Counted from the stretch's first letter, positions 49,969-59,845 are shown. The stretch is DNA of 64,000 nt from JANQQJ01 sp046290575 (GCA_046290575.1 JBKAGX010000001.1:62001-126000), one strand, 5' to 3'. Numbers and translations are program-made. Notes: generated by a model not told the origin, from the letters alone.

Positions 49969-50466
49969 ATGACGCGCACGCTCCTCATATCCCTTACGGC
50001 TCTGACTCTCGCAGCGTGTGGCTTCAAGCCGATGTACGGGCAGCGGGCGGAGTCGCCTGCCGTCACCCAGGCGCTGGCCAGCGTCGAGGTCGCCCCCATA
50101 GAAGACCGATTGGGTCAGCTGGTCCGCACCGCTCTCTCCGACCGGCTGACACCCGGCGGCGGTCCCAACAGCCCGCGCTATACACTCAAGGTAAGCGTGA
50201 TCGAGGAACGCGAGGATGTCGGCATTCGTCAGGACGCCTCGATCACCCGTGCCAATTACCGGCTGAGCGCCAAGTTTGATCTGGTCGAAGTGGAGAGCGA
50301 CACAGTTCTGATCACCGGAACCACCTGGTCTCAAACGGCTTTTGATGTCGTCCAGCAGGATTTCGCGACCGTCACGGCTGAACAGGATGCCCAAAGGCGG
50401 CTTGCCGGCGAAGTGGCCGACGAGATCGCAGCCCGTCTGGCGATTTATTTCGACCGCGAGCAGTAG
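49969..50466 (+). CDS. lptE: LPS assembly lipoprotein LptE
   Basis: A 165-residue lipoprotein with lipobox LTLAAC (C17) followed by GFKPMYGQ, the classic LptE/RlpB opening. With LptD it inserts LPS into the outer membrane; its processing depends on the Lol system (lolA at 35563). ATG at 49969 lies 5 bases after the leuS stop. It implies that the organism makes LPS. Confidence 0.9.
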   Translation: MTRTLLISLTALTLAACGFKPMYGQRAESPAVTQALASVEVAPIEDRLGQLVRTALSDRLTPGGGPNSPRYTLKVSVIEEREDVGIRQDASITRANYRLSAKFDLVEVESDTVLITGTTWSQTAFDVVQQDFATVTAEQDAQRRLAGEVADEIAARLAIYFDREQ

Positions 50467-50501
50467 CCGCCACCGGACCTGGTGGGCATAATGACCTTCC
50501 C

Positions 50502-51536
50502 ATGAAATTTACCGTCGCCCAACTTCAATCCTTCGTCCGCAAACCCGATCGGGCGCTGCGTGCCATGCTGATCTTTGGTAGTGATGAAGGGCTGGTGCGC
50601 GAACGCGCCGATGCCGTCGCCAAGGCGATCGTTGACGATCCAAGCGATCCATTTCGCAACGCAAGTCTGGGCGCCGCAGACCTCCAGGATGATCCCGCCC
50701 GCCTGGCCGATGAGGCCGCTGCCATGTCAATGACCGGCGGCCAGCGGCTCATTCGGGTCTCAAATGTCGGCGACCGGTTGGGCAAACTGTTCGACAGGTT
50801 TTTGGCCGATCCACCCGGTGACGGGTTCATCTTGGTCACCGCCGGCGACCTCGCCGCAAAAGGCAGCCTACGCAAGGCCTTCGAAGGTGCCAAATGCGCG
50901 GCAGCCATCGCCTGTACATCGGACTCAGGCGAAACCCTCGACAGCCTCATCGATCAGATAACAAGCGCCGCAGGCCTGTCGGTGAACGACGATGCGCGGC
51001 TTTATTTGCGAAACAATCTGGGTGGCGACCGTATGGTCAGCCGCACCGAGCTGGAAAAACTGGCGCTCTATAAGCTTGGCGATGAAACGCCTGTCAGCCT
51101 TGAGGATGCCCGGGCCTGCGTCGGCGATTCCTCCGCGGAAGTCTTTGATGCGGCAGGGCGCGCCGCAGCCTCAGGCGATCTGGCCGGTTTGATGCGCGCC
51201 CTCGACAAGGCGCGGGACGCGGGCGAAAGCCCGATTGGTATGATCCGGTTGACCGTCCGGCGGCTGCAACGGCTGCATCTGGTCGCCAGCATGATCGACC
51301 GCGGCGGTGCGCCTGACAGTGCCTTCAAAGCGCTGAAGCCGCCGGCCTGGCGGGCCGAACAGGCGGAAATGCGACGACTTCTTTCGCGTTGGTCACCGGG
51401 CCGCCTGGCCGCCGCACTGGAGATTCTGCTTGAGGCCGAGACGCTGTGCAAGACCACCGGCATGCCGGATCAGGCGATTGCGGCGCGCGCCATGATGCGG
51501 CTCGCTGGCGCGGCGCGGGCTGGGATGGGTCGCTAA
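50502..51536 (+). CDS. holA: DNA polymerase III subunit delta
   Basis: A 344-residue clamp-loader subunit that opens the beta clamp. The N-terminal MLIFGSDEGLVRERADAVAKAIVDD is typical of HolA, and the length fits the family. It ends the leuS-lptE-holA run. Its last 4 bases overlap the end of parB on the other strand. Confidence 0.93.
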   Translation: MKFTVAQLQSFVRKPDRALRAMLIFGSDEGLVRERADAVAKAIVDDPSDPFRNASLGAADLQDDPARLADEAAAMSMTGGQRLIRVSNVGDRLGKLFDRFLADPPGDGFILVTAGDLAAKGSLRKAFEGAKCAAAIACTSDSGETLDSLIDQITSAAGLSVNDDARLYLRNNLGGDRMVSRTELEKLALYKLGDETPVSLEDARACVGDSSAEVFDAAGRAAASGDLAGLMRALDKARDAGESPIGMIRLTVRRLQRLHLVASMIDRGGAPDSAFKALKPPAWRAEQAEMRRLLSRWSPGRLAAALEILLEAETLCKTTGMPDQAIAARAMMRLAGAARAGMGR

Positions 51537-52384
51537 CCGGACAACCGGTCAGCGATCGATTCAAACTGTTCTAAGGTTTTGTATTTAATGGTGATTTTTC
51601 CACCATGCCGGCCAGCATCTATGCTGACAGGCAGGCCTAGTTGATCGCTAATTTGTTTTTCCAAAGCGCGGGTGTTCGCGTCTTTTGTCAGGCCACGTTT
51701 CTTGCCCTTGTTGGGTTTCCCCTGCTGCAACAACGCTTCTGTCTGGCGAACGTTCAAGCCCTTGCGGATGATTTCGCCTGCCAACCAGGTTGCCTCGTCG
51801 GCCCCGACCAGTGCCCGGGCATGGCCCATCGACAGGCGCCCGTCATTGACCATGGCCTGGACCTTTTCCGGCAGGCTCAAGAGCCGTAGCATATTGGCTA
51901 CATGCGGTCGGCTTTTACCCACCGCGTCGGCAACCGCTTTCTGCCCATAATCAAATTCATCCACCAGTCGCTGATAGGCCAGCGCCTCTTCGATCGCAGA
52001 GAGATCCTGCCGCTGAACATTTTCCATGATCGCGACTTCAAGCGCTTCCTGATCGGAAAAAGATCGTTCGACAATCGGTACACGGTGCAATCGCGCCCGC
52101 TGCGCCGCGCGCCAGCGCCGTTCGCCGGCAACGATCTCAAACTCACCGGGATGGTCGTCCGAATCCCGTACCAGAATCGGTTGCAACACGCCGCGCTCGG
52201 CGATGGACGCCGTGAGTTCTCTCAGGGCCTCTTCGTTGAAAGATACCCGCGGCTGATAGCGGTTCGGGTGAAGATGCTCGATAGGCACCTCACGGGTCGC
52301 AGCAACAGCGGCCCCTTCTGCCGGGCTATCTTCCATCAGCGCGGAAAGCCCGCGACCCAGCCCTGTCGATCGTTTTTTTACCAT
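51533..52384 (-). CDS. parB: Chromosome partitioning protein ParB
   Basis: A 283-residue CTPase/DNA-sliding clamp that loads at parS. The CTP-binding arginine-rich motif is GERRWRAAQRA, the central helix-turn-helix is DYGQKAVADAVGKSRPHVANMLRLL, and the C-terminal dimerisation region follows. The opening MVKKRSTGLGRGLSALM is canonical. Two perfect parS sites lie within 3.5 kb. Confidence 0.96.
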   Translation of the reverse strand: MVKKRSTGLGRGLSALMEDSPAEGAAVAATREVPIEHLHPNRYQPRVSFNEEALRELTASIAERGVLQPILVRDSDDHPGEFEIVAGERRWRAAQRARLHRVPIVERSFSDQEALEVAIMENVQRQDLSAIEEALAYQRLVDEFDYGQKAVADAVGKSRPHVANMLRLLSLPEKVQAMVNDGRLSMGHARALVGADEATWLAGEIIRKGLNVRQTEALLQQGKPNKGKKRGLTKDANTRALEKQISDQLGLPVSIDAGRHGGKITIKYKTLEQFESIADRLSG

Positions 52385-52419
52385 CTCACCTTCAGATCGG
52401 TTTGGTTAACCATTTGATA

Positions 52420-53229
52420 TTATACAGCTTCTAAAGCCTTTTCGCGGCGCAGAAGTTCCTTAGCGAGTTTGATATAGGCCTTACTGCCGCGGCATTTCAT
52501 ATCATAGACCAGCGCCGGCAACCCATGGCTGGGCGCCTCCGACAGGCGCACATTGCGCGGGATAATCGTATCGAACACCTTGTCGCCCATGAACTCCCGG
52601 ACATCATCCTCCACCGCGCTCGACAGCCGATTGCGCTGATCATACATCGTCAACACCACACCTTCGATCTCAAGCCGTGGATTGAAGCTGGCGCGGATCC
52701 GCTCCACCGTGCGCAGAAGCAGACTCAACCCCTCCAGGGCAAAGAACTCGCATTGCAACGGCACCAGAATCGTATCGGCCGCCACCAACGCGTTCAGCGT
52801 CAGCAGCCCGAGCGAGGGTGGGCAGTCGATCAGCACGTAATCAAAATCCCGGCCATCCTCATCCAGCGCCTGCTGCAGCCGGTGTGACCGCTCGTCAACG
52901 TCAACGAGCTCGAGCTCCGCCCCCGCCAGATCGACGGTGGATGGCAACAGGGCCAGTCCGGGAATGCTCGTCTGTGTGATCCCGTCCGAAATACTCTGAT
53001 CACCCAAGAGAACATCATAAACGGTGGTCTTGCGGTGGTTGCGGTCGACACCGAGCCCCGTGCTGGCGTTACCCTGTGGGTCCAGATCGACGAGCAGAAC
53101 AGACCGTCGAATCGCCGCCAGGCCCGTTGCGAGATTAATCGCTGTGGTGGTCTTGCCGACACCGCCCTTCTGATTGGCGATGGCAATGATCCGACGCGGG
53201 CGTTTCCGCTTAATCTGCGAATCAGGCAC
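52420..53229 (-). CDS. parA: Chromosome partitioning ATPase ParA
   Basis: A 269-residue deviant-Walker ATPase. Motifs: ANQKGGVGKTTTAINLATGLA near residue 19-39 and LVDLDPQGNASTGLG. It forms the nucleoid gradient that moves ParB-parS. The GTG at 53229 is chosen because AGGA lies 8 bases upstream; a TTG at 53235 is an alternative. Its start overlaps the end of rsmG by 8 bases, so both lie in one operon. Confidence 0.96.
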   Translation of the reverse strand: MPDSQIKRKRPRRIIAIANQKGGVGKTTTAINLATGLAAIRRSVLLVDLDPQGNASTGLGVDRNHRKTTVYDVLLGDQSISDGITQTSIPGLALLPSTVDLAGAELELVDVDERSHRLQQALDEDGRDFDYVLIDCPPSLGLLTLNALVAADTILVPLQCEFFALEGLSLLLRTVERIRASFNPRLEIEGVVLTMYDQRNRLSSAVEDDVREFMGDKVFDTIIPRNVRLSEAPSHGLPALVYDMKCRGSKAYIKLAKELLRREKALEAV

Positions 53230-53832
53230 GCTCAATATCCTGAATTAGAAGGATTTTCGCCAACGGATCCGTCACGCTGTCAAAGCTGTTGCAGGCGAAC
53301 TTCCACTTGTCACGCGCTGCTGCCAATTCCGCTTCCATGCCCTGACCTTTAAGGAAAATCGCTGTGCTCTCAGCATGCATCAATGGCGCGGCATAACCAA
53401 GCAGAACGGCGAGCGGCGCACAGGCGCGGGCGGTGATAATGTCCGCCGACAGCCCATCCAAGCCCTCCAAACGAGCGGGTAGAAAGTCCACAACCGTTTC
53501 GGTTTGGCGGGCTACCTCCTGAAGAAACGCGATCTTACGGCGATCGCTGTCGACCAGGGTCCCACACCCATGATGGCCAGCACCATGCCAGGAAAACCGG
53601 CCCCGGTGCCCATGTCGATACAGGATGGCGCCTCCCCCCTTATCAGAGGTGCGATTTGCGCTGAGTCCAGCAGATGGCGCCGCCAGATATCCGGCAGGGT
53701 GGTTCTTGAGACAAGATTGATGCGCCGCTGCCACTTCTTCAGCAGCGCGGCATAGAGTTCAAGTTTTTCCAATGTTTCACGTGAAACATCTGTGGTGTCC
53801 CGGAACACCACAGCATCGAACGTTTTCGTCAC
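53222..53832 (-). pseudogene. rsmG: 16S rRNA (guanine-N7) methyltransferase, one-base frameshift
   Basis: RsmG methylates G527 of 16S rRNA. The N-terminal part (VSRETLEKLELYAALLKKWQRRINLVS, then MGTGAGFPGMVLAIMG) is in one frame and stops at 53512; the rest (TLVDSDRRKIAFLQEVARQTETVVDF ... ILLIQDIERA) is in another. The switch falls in the run GGGACCC (53557-53563 on the plus strand). Inserting one base restores a 203-residue protein of normal length, reading GVGTLVDSDRR. It could be a real mutation, conferring low-level streptomycin resistance, or a sequencing error. parS lies inside the 5' part. Confidence 0.85.
53773..53788. promoter_or_regulatory. parS site 1, inside rsmG
   Basis: TGTTTCACGTGAAACA is a perfect copy of the 16-base ParB-binding consensus. 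On the minus strand it encodes VSRET in RsmG, so the site is kept within coding sequence. ParB should load here. Confidence 0.95.
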
Positions 53833-55715
53833 GCCGACCGCTGACGCCGCGCGTCCCCCCGGCGGACATAGCCCAGCAAGGCCGTGAGCGCTGCCGGCGT
53901 CACACCGGCGATGCGTGCAGCCGCACCCAGCGTCGCCGGCCGGGCTGTTGTCAGCTTGTCACGGATTTCTGCCGACAGACCGCCGACATCGCCATAATCC
54001 AGATCGGGCGGCAGGTGGAGCGACTCATCGCGGCGAAATGCCAGGATATCCGCCTCCTGGCGGTCCATGTAGCCGGCATAGCGGGCGTCGATCTCGAGCT
54101 GCTCGGCAACATCGGCGCGAATATCCGACAATTCAGGCCAGATCGCCGCGAGACGCGCCAAATCAACCGCCGGATAGGCCAGCAGATCATGCGCCGACCG
54201 CCGCCTGCCATCCTGGTTGATGGTCAAGCCGTGTCTGGCGGCTTCGTTCGGCGTCAGGGCAAAAGACCGCACCTGCGACCGCGCCGCATCAAGCTTTGCC
54301 GCTTTCATGTGCCAGGCATCAGCCCTGGCAGACCCAACAGCACCCACGCCGATGCCGCGCGCCGTGAGCCGCTGATCGGCGTTATCGGCCCGCAGCCGCA
54401 AGCGATACTCCGCCCGCGAGGTAAACATGCGGTAAGGCTCCCGCGTGCCGCGCGTTACCAGATCATCGATCATCACACCGATATAGGCATCCGCCCGGTC
54501 AAGGATGAAGGGCGCGGCGTCGCCTGCGGCAAGCGCAGCGTTCAACCCGGCCATCAATCCTTGCGCCGCAGCCTCTTCATAACCGGTGGTGCCGTTGATC
54601 TGTCCCGCGAAGTAGAGCCCTGAAAGCTTGCGGGTTTCCAGGGTCGGCCGCAGTTCACGCGGATCGACGAAATCATATTCGATAGCATAGCCCGGCTGCA
54701 GCATCACCGCACTTTCGAGGCCAGGAATCGTCTTCAGCATATCGGCCTGGACAGATGCCGGCAGCGAGGTCGAAATCCCATTCGGATAGACCGTATGATC
54801 GTCAAGCCCCTCGGGCTCCAGGAATATCTGATGCCGTGTCTTGTCGGCGAACCGCACCACTTTGTCCTCAATAGACGGGCAATAGCGCGGCCCGGAGGAG
54901 TCGATCTGACCGGAATACATCGGCGCGCGGTGCAGATTATCGCGGATCAAATCATGCGCGGCCGGCGACGTATAGGTGATGTGGCAGTCGATCTGCGGAA
55001 CCGTAATCCGGTCGGTCATAAAGGAAAACGGTACCGGCGGATCATCGCCCGGCTGCACGTCAAGCCCTGACCAATCAATCGTTCGGCCGTCAAGCCGCGG
55101 CGGCGTCCCGGTTTTTAACCGGCCCAGCGCAAAGCCGATCCCCAATAGAGTCTTTGAAAGCCCGGTCGACGGGGCCTCCCCGATACGGCCGCCCGCCTTC
55201 TGCTCTTCACCCATATGGATGACACCGCGCAAAAACGTGCCGGTGGTCAGGATGACGCCGCCTGCCAGAATTTCTGTACCGCCGGCGGTGATGACACCCT
55301 TCACGGCGCCTAGGTGATCCCCATCCTGGACGCTATGGTCGATTATCAGGTCCTCGACCGCGCTCGCCATCACGGTCAAATTCGGATAATCGAGGATGAT
55401 CTGCTGCATCGCTTCGCGGTAAAGCTTGCGGTCTGCCTGGGCCCTGGGGCCCCGAACCGCCGGCCCTTTCCGGCGGTTGAGCATGCGGAATTGAATGCCC
55501 GATGCGTCAGTCACCCGGCCCATTACGCCGTCCAGTGCATCGATTTCACGGACGAGATGGCCCTTGCCCAGCCCGCCAATCGCGGGATTGCAGGACATTT
55601 CGCCAATTGTCTGAATTTTATGGGTCAGCAGCAGCGTGCGTGCGCCAACCCGTGCCGAGGCCGCCGCCGCCTCACACCCTGCATGTCCACCACCGATGAC
55701 GATCACATCGTACAT
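53829..55715 (-). CDS. mnmG: tRNA uridine-5-carboxymethylaminomethyl modification enzyme MnmG
   Basis: A 628-residue FAD protein that with MnmE modifies the wobble uridine. The FAD motif IVIGGGHAGCEAA is at residues 5-17, and LTTGTFLRGVIHMG, CPSIEDKVVRF, and the C-terminal GLSAEIRDKL helical region are typical. ATG 55715 has GGAG 5 bases upstream; a GTG two codons earlier is less likely. It overlaps rsmG by 4 bases. Confidence 0.97.
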   Translation of the reverse strand: MYDVIVIGGGHAGCEAAAASARVGARTLLLTHKIQTIGEMSCNPAIGGLGKGHLVREIDALDGVMGRVTDASGIQFRMLNRRKGPAVRGPRAQADRKLYREAMQQIILDYPNLTVMASAVEDLIIDHSVQDGDHLGAVKGVITAGGTEILAGGVILTTGTFLRGVIHMGEEQKAGGRIGEAPSTGLSKTLLGIGFALGRLKTGTPPRLDGRTIDWSGLDVQPGDDPPVPFSFMTDRITVPQIDCHITYTSPAAHDLIRDNLHRAPMYSGQIDSSGPRYCPSIEDKVVRFADKTRHQIFLEPEGLDDHTVYPNGISTSLPASVQADMLKTIPGLESAVMLQPGYAIEYDFVDPRELRPTLETRKLSGLYFAGQINGTTGYEEAAAQGLMAGLNAALAAGDAAPFILDRADAYIGVMIDDLVTRGTREPYRMFTSRAEYRLRLRADNADQRLTARGIGVGAVGSARADAWHMKAAKLDAARSQVRSFALTPNEAARHGLTINQDGRRRSAHDLLAYPAVDLARLAAIWPELSDIRADVAEQLEIDARYAGYMDRQEADILAFRRDESLHLPPDLDYGDVGGLSAEIRDKLTTARPATLGAAARIAGVTPAALTALLGYVRRGDARRQRSA

Positions 55716-55775
55716 GTGCACTCCAATGCGGCGGCACTCTATGCAGCGAGGCTTACCGGCGCAAGCTGACTCGGA

Positions 55776-55791
55776 TGTTTCACGTGAAACA
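55776..55791. promoter_or_regulatory. parS site 2, between mnmE and mnmG
   Basis: A second perfect TGTTTCACGTGAAACA, 2003 bases from the first. It lies in the 87-base gap between the mnmE stop and the mnmG start. The spacing and location beside parAB are typical of an origin-proximal centromere. Confidence 0.95.
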
Positions 55792-55802
55792 TCGCCTGAA
55801 CA

Positions 55803-57116
55803 TCACTTGCCGATACAGAAATCAGCGAACACCACATCAAGAATGTCCTCGACATCCACCCGGCCGGTAATACGGCCTATGGCGCGCGCTGCCAACCGGA
55901 CATCCTCGGTGATCAGCTCGGTCTCCAGATCATCGGCAGCGGCCTGCATGGCCCGGCTGAGATGGGCAACAGCCTCCATAAGACCGCCACGATGTCGCGC
56001 ACGGGTCAGGCTGGGGACCTCCCGCACGCTCATCCGATGGACAACCAGGTTCTCCAGCGCCGACAGCAGCCTGTCCATCCCGGCGCCTGTCCTGGCTGAA
56101 ATCGGATAGACACCTTCTGCGGTTTCCGGCCAGTCTGCGAGATCAATCTTGTTGATAACAATCAGATCCTGATCTTCATGATCAAGCGGCGTCAGGCCTT
56201 CAACAGCGTCAAATACCAAAAGGCGCAGGTCGGCTTCGGCTCCCCGGCCCTGAGCACGGCGAACGCCCTCCCGCTCGATCGCATCATCGGATTCCCGCAG
56301 CCCGGCCGTATCTACCAGGGTTACTGGATAACCGCCCAGATCAAGGCGCACCTCAATCAGATCCCGGGTTGTGCCTGGAACATCAGAGACAATCGCCACA
56401 TCTCTTGACGCTAAGGCATTGATCAAACTCGATTTACCCACGTTTGGGCGTCCCAGGACCACAACCTGAAAGCCGTCACGCAGCGTCTCCCCGCGCCGAT
56501 TGTCAGCCAGATGCTGCCGCATATCAGCGGCCAGCGCTTCAAGCTGCGGCACGATCTGCTGGGAAAGCCCGCCGGGAAGATCCTCATCGGGGAAATCGAT
56601 CTCGGCTTCCAGAAACGCTAGCGCACGGATCAGATTGGCCCGCCATCCCTCGTAGATCTCACTCAGGCCTCCATCAAGCTGCCGGAGCGCCTGGACCCGC
56701 TGGGCCTCTGTCTCGGCATTGATCAGATCCGCCAGCCCCTCAGCCACGGTAAGGTCGATCTTGCCATGATCGAATGCACGGCGCGTGAATTCACCAGCGA
56801 GCGCCGGCACAAGCCCGTCAATCGTACTGAGCGCGGACACCATCGCGGACACCACCGTCGGCCCGCCATGCAGATGCAGTTCAACCACATCCTCACCCGT
56901 AAAGCTCTTTGGCGCGGGAAACCAGAGCGCCAGACCACGGTCGACAAGCACACCAGTCTCAGGGTGTCGGAAGCTCTGAAGCGTCGCCCTGCGCGGTGAT
57001 GGCAGAGGATTATCCGTTAATATTTCAAGAGCTTGTGCAGCCTTCGCCCCCGAGATTCGTAACACCGACACGCCAGCCCGGCCTTTGGCCGTTGCCAGCG
57101 CGTAGATCGTGCTCAT
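55803..57116 (-). CDS. mnmE: tRNA modification GTPase MnmE
   Basis: A 437-residue GTPase acting with MnmG. An N-terminal folate-binding domain precedes the G domain (GRPNVGKSSLINAL, then DVPGTTRDLIEV, DTAGLRE, and NKIDL); the C-terminal CIGK motif needed for tRNA modification is present. Upstream, the ferredoxin-like gene overlaps by 4 bases. Confidence 0.97.
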   Translation of the reverse strand: MSTIYALATAKGRAGVSVLRISGAKAAQALEILTDNPLPSPRRATLQSFRHPETGVLVDRGLALWFPAPKSFTGEDVVELHLHGGPTVVSAMVSALSTIDGLVPALAGEFTRRAFDHGKIDLTVAEGLADLINAETEAQRVQALRQLDGGLSEIYEGWRANLIRALAFLEAEIDFPDEDLPGGLSQQIVPQLEALAADMRQHLADNRRGETLRDGFQVVVLGRPNVGKSSLINALASRDVAIVSDVPGTTRDLIEVRLDLGGYPVTLVDTAGLRESDDAIEREGVRRAQGRGAEADLRLLVFDAVEGLTPLDHEDQDLIVINKIDLADWPETAEGVYPISARTGAGMDRLLSALENLVVHRMSVREVPSLTRARHRGGLMEAVAHLSRAMQAAADDLETELITEDVRLAARAIGRITGRVDVEDILDVVFADFCIGK

Positions 57117-57463
57117 GGCGTGTCGAGCGCGGTCTGATCCGGACGCAGAAGTAGACGATCAACCTGTTCGCCCTTCATGACGTGGCGCTCCAGAATCTCG
57201 TCGATATCGGCTTCGTTACGGTAATGGTACCAGGTACCTTCCGGGTAAATTACCAGCGTCGGGCCCAGCTCGCAGCGGTCAAGACACCCTGCCTGGTTGA
57301 TACGCACCTTTTTGAGTTTGAGCGCCTTGCCCCGCGCCTTCATGTAATCGCGCAGCGCGCCTGACCCCTTCTCAGCACAACATCCGCGGGGGTGCCCGTC
57401 GCGGCGCTGGTTGACGCAGCAGAACACATGGGTTTCATAGAACAGGGAATCCGACTCACTCAT
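57113..57463 (-). CDS. Thioredoxin-like [2Fe-2S] ferredoxin
   Basis: A 116-residue protein with four-cysteine ligand pattern: HVFCCVNQRR and RGCCAEKG in the N-terminal part, GCLDRCELGPTLVIYPEGTWY in the C-terminal part. Such thioredoxin-like ferredoxins are related to the NuoE fold; a role in electron transfer or in cobalamin or Fe-S synthesis is possible. It lies in the mnmE operon by overlap, as in several alphaproteobacteria. Confidence 0.85.
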   Translation of the reverse strand: MSESDSLFYETHVFCCVNQRRDGHPRGCCAEKGSGALRDYMKARGKALKLKKVRINQAGCLDRCELGPTLVIYPEGTWYHYRNEADIDEILERHVMKGEQVDRLLLRPDQTALDTP

Positions 57464-57473
57464 AACGGCTTAA

Positions 57474-57728
57474 CTATTTGTCTTTGCTGTCATTTTCCGT
57501 AGAACCGGTCGCCATCCGCCAGAACATGGCCTGCATGTCCTCCAGGCCAGGAATCCCCGTTGGAAAAAACGCCTTCATCATGGCTTCGGGACCCAGCGTA
57601 TCGAGCGTGTTCTGCATTTGCTGGTTCATGTTTTCCAGCATCGAATCCTGAAACGGTTTCACGTCCGGCAGGCCGAGGAACGTTCTCGCCTCCTCCGGCG
57701 TGCAGTCTATGTTGATTGTTACCTTCAT
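57474..57728 (-). CDS. DUF6489 family protein
   Basis: An 84-residue protein: MKVTINIDCTPEEARTFLGLPDV...LEDMQAMFWRMA. The start with TINIDCTPEEAR resembles the small DUF6489 family of unknown function. It is 10 bases upstream of the ferredoxin gene and likely in the same transcript. Confidence 0.75.
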   Translation of the reverse strand: MKVTINIDCTPEEARTFLGLPDVKPFQDSMLENMNQQMQNTLDTLGPEAMMKAFFPTGIPGLEDMQAMFWRMATGSTENDSKDK

Positions 57729-57814
57729 GAGCGCACCTCATCTGTATCGCGGCGACGGTAGGGCAAGCGTCAGGGCCGTGCAATAGTGGGCCGCACCAGA
57801 AACCGGGAGTCAAA

Positions 57815-59845
57815 ATGTCCGAAAATCTGCTTTCACAGGAAACCAGCCCCTATCTGCTGCAGCATCAGGACAACCCCGTTCACTGGCGGGCCTGGGGCCC
57901 TGACGCCCTGGCTGAGGCCAAAGCCGCCAATAAACCGATCCTGCTCTCTGTCGGATATGCGGCATGCCACTGGTGCCATGTGATGGCGCATGAGAGCTTT
58001 GAAGACGAGGCTATCGCGGCTGTGATGAACGACCTGTTCGTCAACATCAAGGTCGACCGCGAAGAACGCCCCGATATCGACACGATCTATCAGTCGGCAC
58101 TGGCGCTCCTGGGACAACAGGGCGGGTGGCCGCTCACCATGTTTCTCACGCCAGACGGTGAACCCTTCTGGGGTGGCACCTATTTCCCCTCAGAAGCCAA
58201 GTGGGGCCGGCCCGGGTTCACAGAGGTCCTGCAGCGCGTGTCCGGCATTTATCATACCGATAGCGAAACAATAGAGAAAAACCGCTCTGCTCTGGTCGAC
58301 CGGCTCAACCAGATGGCCAGTAATGAACGGGACGGTACGACGCTGCGGCACGATTCTGTCGAACAGGTTGCTGAAAAGCTCGTCCGCGGCGTCGATTATG
58401 AACTCGGCGGCCTGAATGGTGCGCCCAAATTCCCCAATCCACCGATCTTCCGGCTGTTCTGGCGCGCCTGGCAAAAGACCGGCGACCAGAACTACCGCCG
58501 CGCGCTTACCGTCATGCTGGACCGGATGTCGGAAGGTGGCATCTATGACCATTTGGGGGGCGGCTATGCCCGTTATTCGGTCGACGACCGGTGGCTCGCG
58601 CCGCATTTCGAGAAGATGCTCTATGACAATGCACAGATCATTGAGCTGCTGACCTGGGTCTGGCAGGAAGACCGTAACCCCTTGTTTGAAAGACGGATTC
58701 GCGAAACGGTCAGCTGGCTTGAGCGCGAGATGATCGCCGAGAATGGCGCCTTCGCAGCCAGTTTGGATGCGGACAGCGAGGGCGAGGAAGGCAAGTTCTA
58801 TGTCTGGAGCGCCGCTGAAATAGCCGATCTGCTGGGCGCAGAGACCGACTTTTTTGCGCATGTCTATGACGTCTCAGAAGCCGGAAATTGGGAGGGAAAG
58901 AACATCCTCAACCGGCTCAATCTGGGCGAAACACCCGATGAGGTGACCGAAGCGCGGCTGGAACCGCTGCGCCAGCGGCTTCTCGAAGCCCGTGCCCTGC
59001 GAATCCGGCCAGGCTGGGACGACAAGGTGCTGGCCGACTGGAACGGTCTGACGGTTGCCGCAGTCGCCAATGCAGGGGCGGCATTGGGCGATGCGAGATG
59101 GATCCGGATCGCCGATCAGACGCTCGAAGCGCTTGTTGAAGACCTCAGCCGCCCTGACAGCAGAGAGATTCTGAACCACAGTTTCCGCAATCGCACCGCC
59201 AAACATGACGGTATGCTTGACGACTATGCCAACATGGCCCGCGCTGCATTGATCGTCTTCGAGCTGACTGGCAACCGCGCGCATCTTGAGTCGGCCGTCG
59301 GTTGGGTTCAGACGCTCAACGATCATTTCTGGGACAATGAAAATGGTGGCTACTTCTACACCGCCGATACCGCCGAGGCACTGATCGTCCGGACCAAGAA
59401 CGCGCTGGACAACGCCGTGCCCGCCGGCAATGGCACCATGATGGAAGTCCTGGCCAGGCTCTATTTTGTCACAGGCGACCAGGCCTACCGTGACCGCGCG
59501 GAAGAGTTGGCCATGAGTTTCTCTGCTGCCGCCTCACAACAGGCACCCTCGCACAGCACACTGATCTGCGGCATGGATTACCTGTTGCACGCGGACCAGA
59601 TCGCCATCATCGGCAACCGCGAGGACGAAGACGTTCAAGCTCTCCTGGACGTGGTCTACACGACGTCTTTGCCCAACCAGTCCCTCCAGGTGATCGGCAC
59701 GGACGAGGTGCTAGGCGCGCATCATCCGGCCTATGGAAAGGCGCAAATGGATGGCAAGGCAACAGCCTATGTGTGTCGCGGCACTGTGTGTTCGCTGCCC
59801 ATTACCGACCCGAATGCACTGCGCGAACAGCTAAACACCCTCTAA
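57815..59845 (+). CDS. Thioredoxin-domain protein of the YyaL/DUF255 family
   Basis: A 676-residue protein. The N-terminal thioredoxin-like domain contains CHWCHVMAHESFED (residues 52-65), and the rest is an alpha/alpha toroid of the six-hairpin glycosidase type (spermatogenesis-associated protein 20 family). The activity is not established. GGGAG lies 5 bases before the ATG. It is divergent from the DUF6489 gene and ends 6 bases before the sulfotransferase stop. Confidence 0.9.
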   Translation: MSENLLSQETSPYLLQHQDNPVHWRAWGPDALAEAKAANKPILLSVGYAACHWCHVMAHESFEDEAIAAVMNDLFVNIKVDREERPDIDTIYQSALALLGQQGGWPLTMFLTPDGEPFWGGTYFPSEAKWGRPGFTEVLQRVSGIYHTDSETIEKNRSALVDRLNQMASNERDGTTLRHDSVEQVAEKLVRGVDYELGGLNGAPKFPNPPIFRLFWRAWQKTGDQNYRRALTVMLDRMSEGGIYDHLGGGYARYSVDDRWLAPHFEKMLYDNAQIIELLTWVWQEDRNPLFERRIRETVSWLEREMIAENGAFAASLDADSEGEEGKFYVWSAAEIADLLGAETDFFAHVYDVSEAGNWEGKNILNRLNLGETPDEVTEARLEPLRQRLLEARALRIRPGWDDKVLADWNGLTVAAVANAGAALGDARWIRIADQTLEALVEDLSRPDSREILNHSFRNRTAKHDGMLDDYANMARAALIVFELTGNRAHLESAVGWVQTLNDHFWDNENGGYFYTADTAEALIVRTKNALDNAVPAGNGTMMEVLARLYFVTGDQAYRDRAEELAMSFSAAASQQAPSHSTLICGMDYLLHADQIAIIGNREDEDVQALLDVVYTTSLPNQSLQVIGTDEVLGAHHPAYGKAQMDGKATAYVCRGTVCSLPITDPNALREQLNTL

